36,650 nt of DNA, taken from NCBI GenBank assembly GCA_964570205.1, contig CAZMXI010000023.1, positions 1-36,650 of the forward strand, read 5' to 3'. Each line of letters starts with the position of its first letter. The stretch's first letter is position 1. A program made the translations under genes and the position numbers. Under the pieces are notes generated by a model. The model searched no databases and was not told the DNA's origin. It saw nothing but the letters and a program-made list of their open reading frames with translations. The DNA comes from CAZMXI01 sp964570205 (GTDB lineage Bacteria; Planctomycetota; Phycisphaerae; Tepidisphaerales; Tepidisphaeraceae). Below are positions 34,803 to 36,650 of this stretch, piece by piece.

Positions 34803-35540
34803 TCAATGGTGGGCAGCGCCCATCCTGCGGACAAACTCGGCGTACTGCTCGGGCGTGTCGATGCCGTGGGTGGCGCGGGCCACTTTCAACACGTGAATCG
34901 ATCGGCCGTGCTCCAGCGCCCTCAGTTGCTCCAGCTTCTCGGCCGACTCGCACTGGGTCGGCGGCCAGCCGGCATACTCCAGCAGAAACGAACGCCGATA
35001 AGCGTAGATTCCCAGATGCAGATAGTAGGTCGGCTGCTGGCCGCCCGCCGAATCCCGCTGGAACGGAATCCTCGATCGCGAGAAATACATCGCCCGTCCG
35101 TCGGCCCTCACCACCACCTTGACCAGGTTCGGATTGTCCGGATCAGCGCCCGCCGGGAACGGCGTGGCGGCGGTCGCCATGTCGTCCGCGGATGTCTGGA
35201 GTCGCTCGATGAGCGAATCGATGATGTCCGGCTCGATTTCCGGCTCATCGCCCTGGACATTGACGACGATGTCATCCTCCAGCCCACGGGCGACCTCCGC
35301 AATGCGGTCCGTTCCGCTGGGGTGGCTTGGCGAAGTCATCACGCAGGCCGTCCCGTACGGCCGAAGCGCTTGCTCGATCCGCGCATCGTCCACAGCCACG
35401 ATGATCTGCCGAACCCTCCCGCACCGCCGCACCTGGTCCACCACGTGCTGAACCAGCGGCCGGCCGGTCGCAGAGGCGAGAATCTTCGCGGGGAATCGGG
35501 TTGAGGCGAAACGGGCGGGGATAATGACGGTCGCAGTCAA
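34803..35540 (-). CDS. kdsB: 3-deoxy-manno-octulosonate cytidylyltransferase (KdsB)
   Basis: KdsB activates Kdo as CMP-Kdo for lipid A-core assembly, which points to a Gram-negative-type outer membrane. The 245-residue product has the family's normal length. It starts TATVIIPARFASTRFPAK (nucleotide-binding loop), then SGTDRIAEV near 75, VVNVQGDEPEI near 92 and YYLHLGIYAYRRSFL near 166. Near the C-terminus, the ESAEKLEQLRALEHG block matches the canonical family motif. The only suitable start is a TTG at 35538-35540. GAGGG lies 6 bases upstream, and an in-frame stop codon precedes it. It shares an operon with pyrG, its CTP supplier. The last codons overlap a small hairpin. Confidence 0.95.
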   Translation of the reverse strand: MTATVIIPARFASTRFPAKILASATGRPLVQHVVDQVRRCGRVRQIIVAVDDARIEQALRPYGTACVMTSPSHPSGTDRIAEVARGLEDDIVVNVQGDEPEIEPDIIDSLIERLQTSADDMATAATPFPAGADPDNPNLVKVVVRADGRAMYFSRSRIPFQRDSAGGQQPTYYLHLGIYAYRRSFLLEYAGWPPTQCESAEKLEQLRALEHGRSIHVLKVARATHGIDTPEQYAEFVRRMGAAHH

Positions 35541-35706
35541 AGTCGGCCCTCAGGCATCATGGTCAACTCCAAACTGCGGGGCGAGTGTACGGACGAGGGC
35601 TCGTCATGTCAAACACGGTTCTCGTTGGCTCGGGCGAGGCGCGTTCGAGTTTTCGGCGGTGCACTGTCCGGGTGGAAGCCGGCGTGGTATTCTCCCGCCT
35701 CGACTC

Positions 35707-36453
35707 ATGATCCAGGTCCAGAATCTCACCAAAGCGTACGAAGAGCCCGACGGCGGACAGATCGTGGCGGTGCGCGATGCCGTGCTGCATTGCCGCGAGG
35801 GCGAAGTGTATGGCCTGCTCGGGCCCAATGGGGCCGGCAAGACGACGACGCTGCGCTGCCTGGCGACGATCCTCACGCCCACTTCGGGCACGGCGAAGAT
35901 CGCCGGTCACGACCTCTTGGCCGAGCCGGAGGCCGTTCGCCGCTCAATCGGCTTCATGACCGCCAGCGCCGGGCTGTACGGCCGGCTGACACCCCGGGAA
36001 ACCCTGCGGTTCTTCGCCCGGCTTCACCAGATCGAGGGCCAGCGCCTGGAACAGTGCGTTCACCGCACGCTGGAGATGTTCGGCATCACCGAATACGCCG
36101 ACCGGACCAACGACCGGCTGTCAACCGGCATGAAGCAGCGCGTGGGGCTGGCCCGCGCGGTGGTGCACGATCCGCCGGTGGTGATCCTGGATGAGCCCAC
36201 CAGCGGCCTGGATCCGATCGTCACCCTGGCTGTGGAACAGGCCGTGCAGGAACTGGCCCGGTCCGGCAAGTGCGTACTGCTCTCGACGCACGCGCTGTCG
36301 CAGGCCGAAGATATCTGCGATCGGGTGGGCGTCATCGGCAAGGGGCAGGTTCTGGCGGAGGGGACGGTCGAGGAACTGTGTCGGGCAACAGGATCGCACA
36401 ACCTCCGCGGGGCGTTCTTCCACCTCTTCAAGGAGGATGCCCATGCGGCTTAG
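35707..36453 (+). CDS. natA: ABC transporter ATP-binding protein (NatA-like)
   Basis: This is a 248-residue ABC ATPase of the exporter type often annotated NatA (sodium export). It has Walker A GPNGAGKTTT near residue 40, the Q-loop region IGFMTASAGLYGRLTPRETL near 80, a signature that reads LSTGMKQRV instead of the common LSGGMKQR, Walker B VVILDEPTSGLDP near 160 and the switch histidine in LLSTHALSQAE. The ATG at 35707 (MIQVQNLTKAYE) matches the domain start, although the frame is open from 35524. The permease gene starts 11 bases before its stop codon, so the two are translationally coupled. Sodium specificity is inferred from resemblance only. Confidence 0.9.
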   Translation: MIQVQNLTKAYEEPDGGQIVAVRDAVLHCREGEVYGLLGPNGAGKTTTLRCLATILTPTSGTAKIAGHDLLAEPEAVRRSIGFMTASAGLYGRLTPRETLRFFARLHQIEGQRLEQCVHRTLEMFGITEYADRTNDRLSTGMKQRVGLARAVVHDPPVVILDEPTSGLDPIVTLAVEQAVQELARSGKCVLLSTHALSQAEDICDRVGVIGKGQVLAEGTVEELCRATGSHNLRGAFFHLFKEDAHAA

Positions 36454-36650
36454 CGTCATCCGCGCGGTGCTGTGGAAGGAACTGATCGAGACGCTGCGCG
36501 ACCGCCGCAGCCTGGCCATGATGTTCGGGCTGCCGCTGATCTTGTATCCGATGCTGACACTGGCGGTGGGGAAGCTGACGATGAACCGCGCCCAGCAGAT
36601 GCAGTCCCGCGCGCATCAGGTGGTCGTCCGCAACGGCGAAGGCGCGCCGC
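36443..36650 (+). CDS. ABC transporter permease (NatB-like), partial
   Basis: Only the first 69 codons are inside the window. The frame begins MRLSVIRAVLWKELIETLRD, then RRSLAMMFGLPLILYPMLTL. This is an amphipathic N-terminal segment with a first membrane helix near residues 27-43, typical of NatB/ABC-2 permeases. AGGAGG at 36431-36436 lies 6 bases before the ATG. The start overlaps the end of the ATPase gene, indicating an operon. The 3' end is cut off by the window. Confidence 0.85.
   Translation, partial: MRLSVIRAVLWKELIETLRDRRSLAMMFGLPLILYPMLTLAVGKLTMNRAQQMQSRAHQVVVRNGEGAP

Overview
This window looks like chromosomal DNA of a planctomycete, most likely of the Phycisphaerae type. The evidence is indirect: high GC; lipopolysaccharide-type genes (kdsB); a PEP-CTERM anchored HAF-repeat protein; a hydrazine-synthase-alpha-like c-type cytochrome with a discoidin domain; many secreted carbohydrate-active proteins; and remnants of a REP-associated tyrosine transposase (RAYT) family. 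No 16S gene is present, so this placement is inference.

Layout. Positions 1-7090 are mostly housekeeping: ruvA (-), wrbA (+), a cytidylate-kinase-like/BON fusion (-), a small secreted protein (-), a hexose-6-phosphate mutarotase (-) and uvrA (-). Positions 7249-12855 hold a large secreted clan GH-A-like hydrolase (+), a small membrane protein (-), a divergent alanine racemase (-) and a GH26 mannanase-like enzyme (+). Positions 13106-18840 hold an orphan Mrr-type restriction protein, a patch of short word-like repeats, a beta-CASP metallo-hydrolase, tRNA-Gln(CUG) behind a near-consensus promoter, an EamA transporter and a SASA/SGNH esterase. A DUF885 metallopeptidase follows (18994-20790).

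Positions 20791-23000 form an accessory islet. Two non-autonomous elements of about 270 bp carry inverted ends and the same internally deleted RAYT gene. They flank two small unrecognised or TPR genes, and a third element end lies just beyond a small lipoprotein gene. Next come a DUF2089 regulator with a membrane protein, a 630-bp stretch without a convincing gene, the HAF/PEP-CTERM protein and the diheme HZS-alpha-like protein. A minus-strand pair, a GH-A-like enzyme followed by a heparinase II/III-family lyase, looks like a polysaccharide-degradation operon. The window ends with a nitroreductase, the kdsB-pyrG pair (-) and the start of a natA-natB-type ABC exporter (+).

How the genes work together. 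The secreted GH26, two GH-A-like proteins, SASA esterase, heparinase-like lyase and sugar-phosphate mutarotase suggest a heterotrophic degrader of complex polysaccharides. KdsB supplies CMP-Kdo for the outer membrane, and the adjacent CTP synthase supplies its CTP. RuvA and UvrA serve DNA repair. The most unusual signal is the pair of RAYT-derived mini-elements sharing one deletion junction, next to REP-like palindromes and a small-gene islet.
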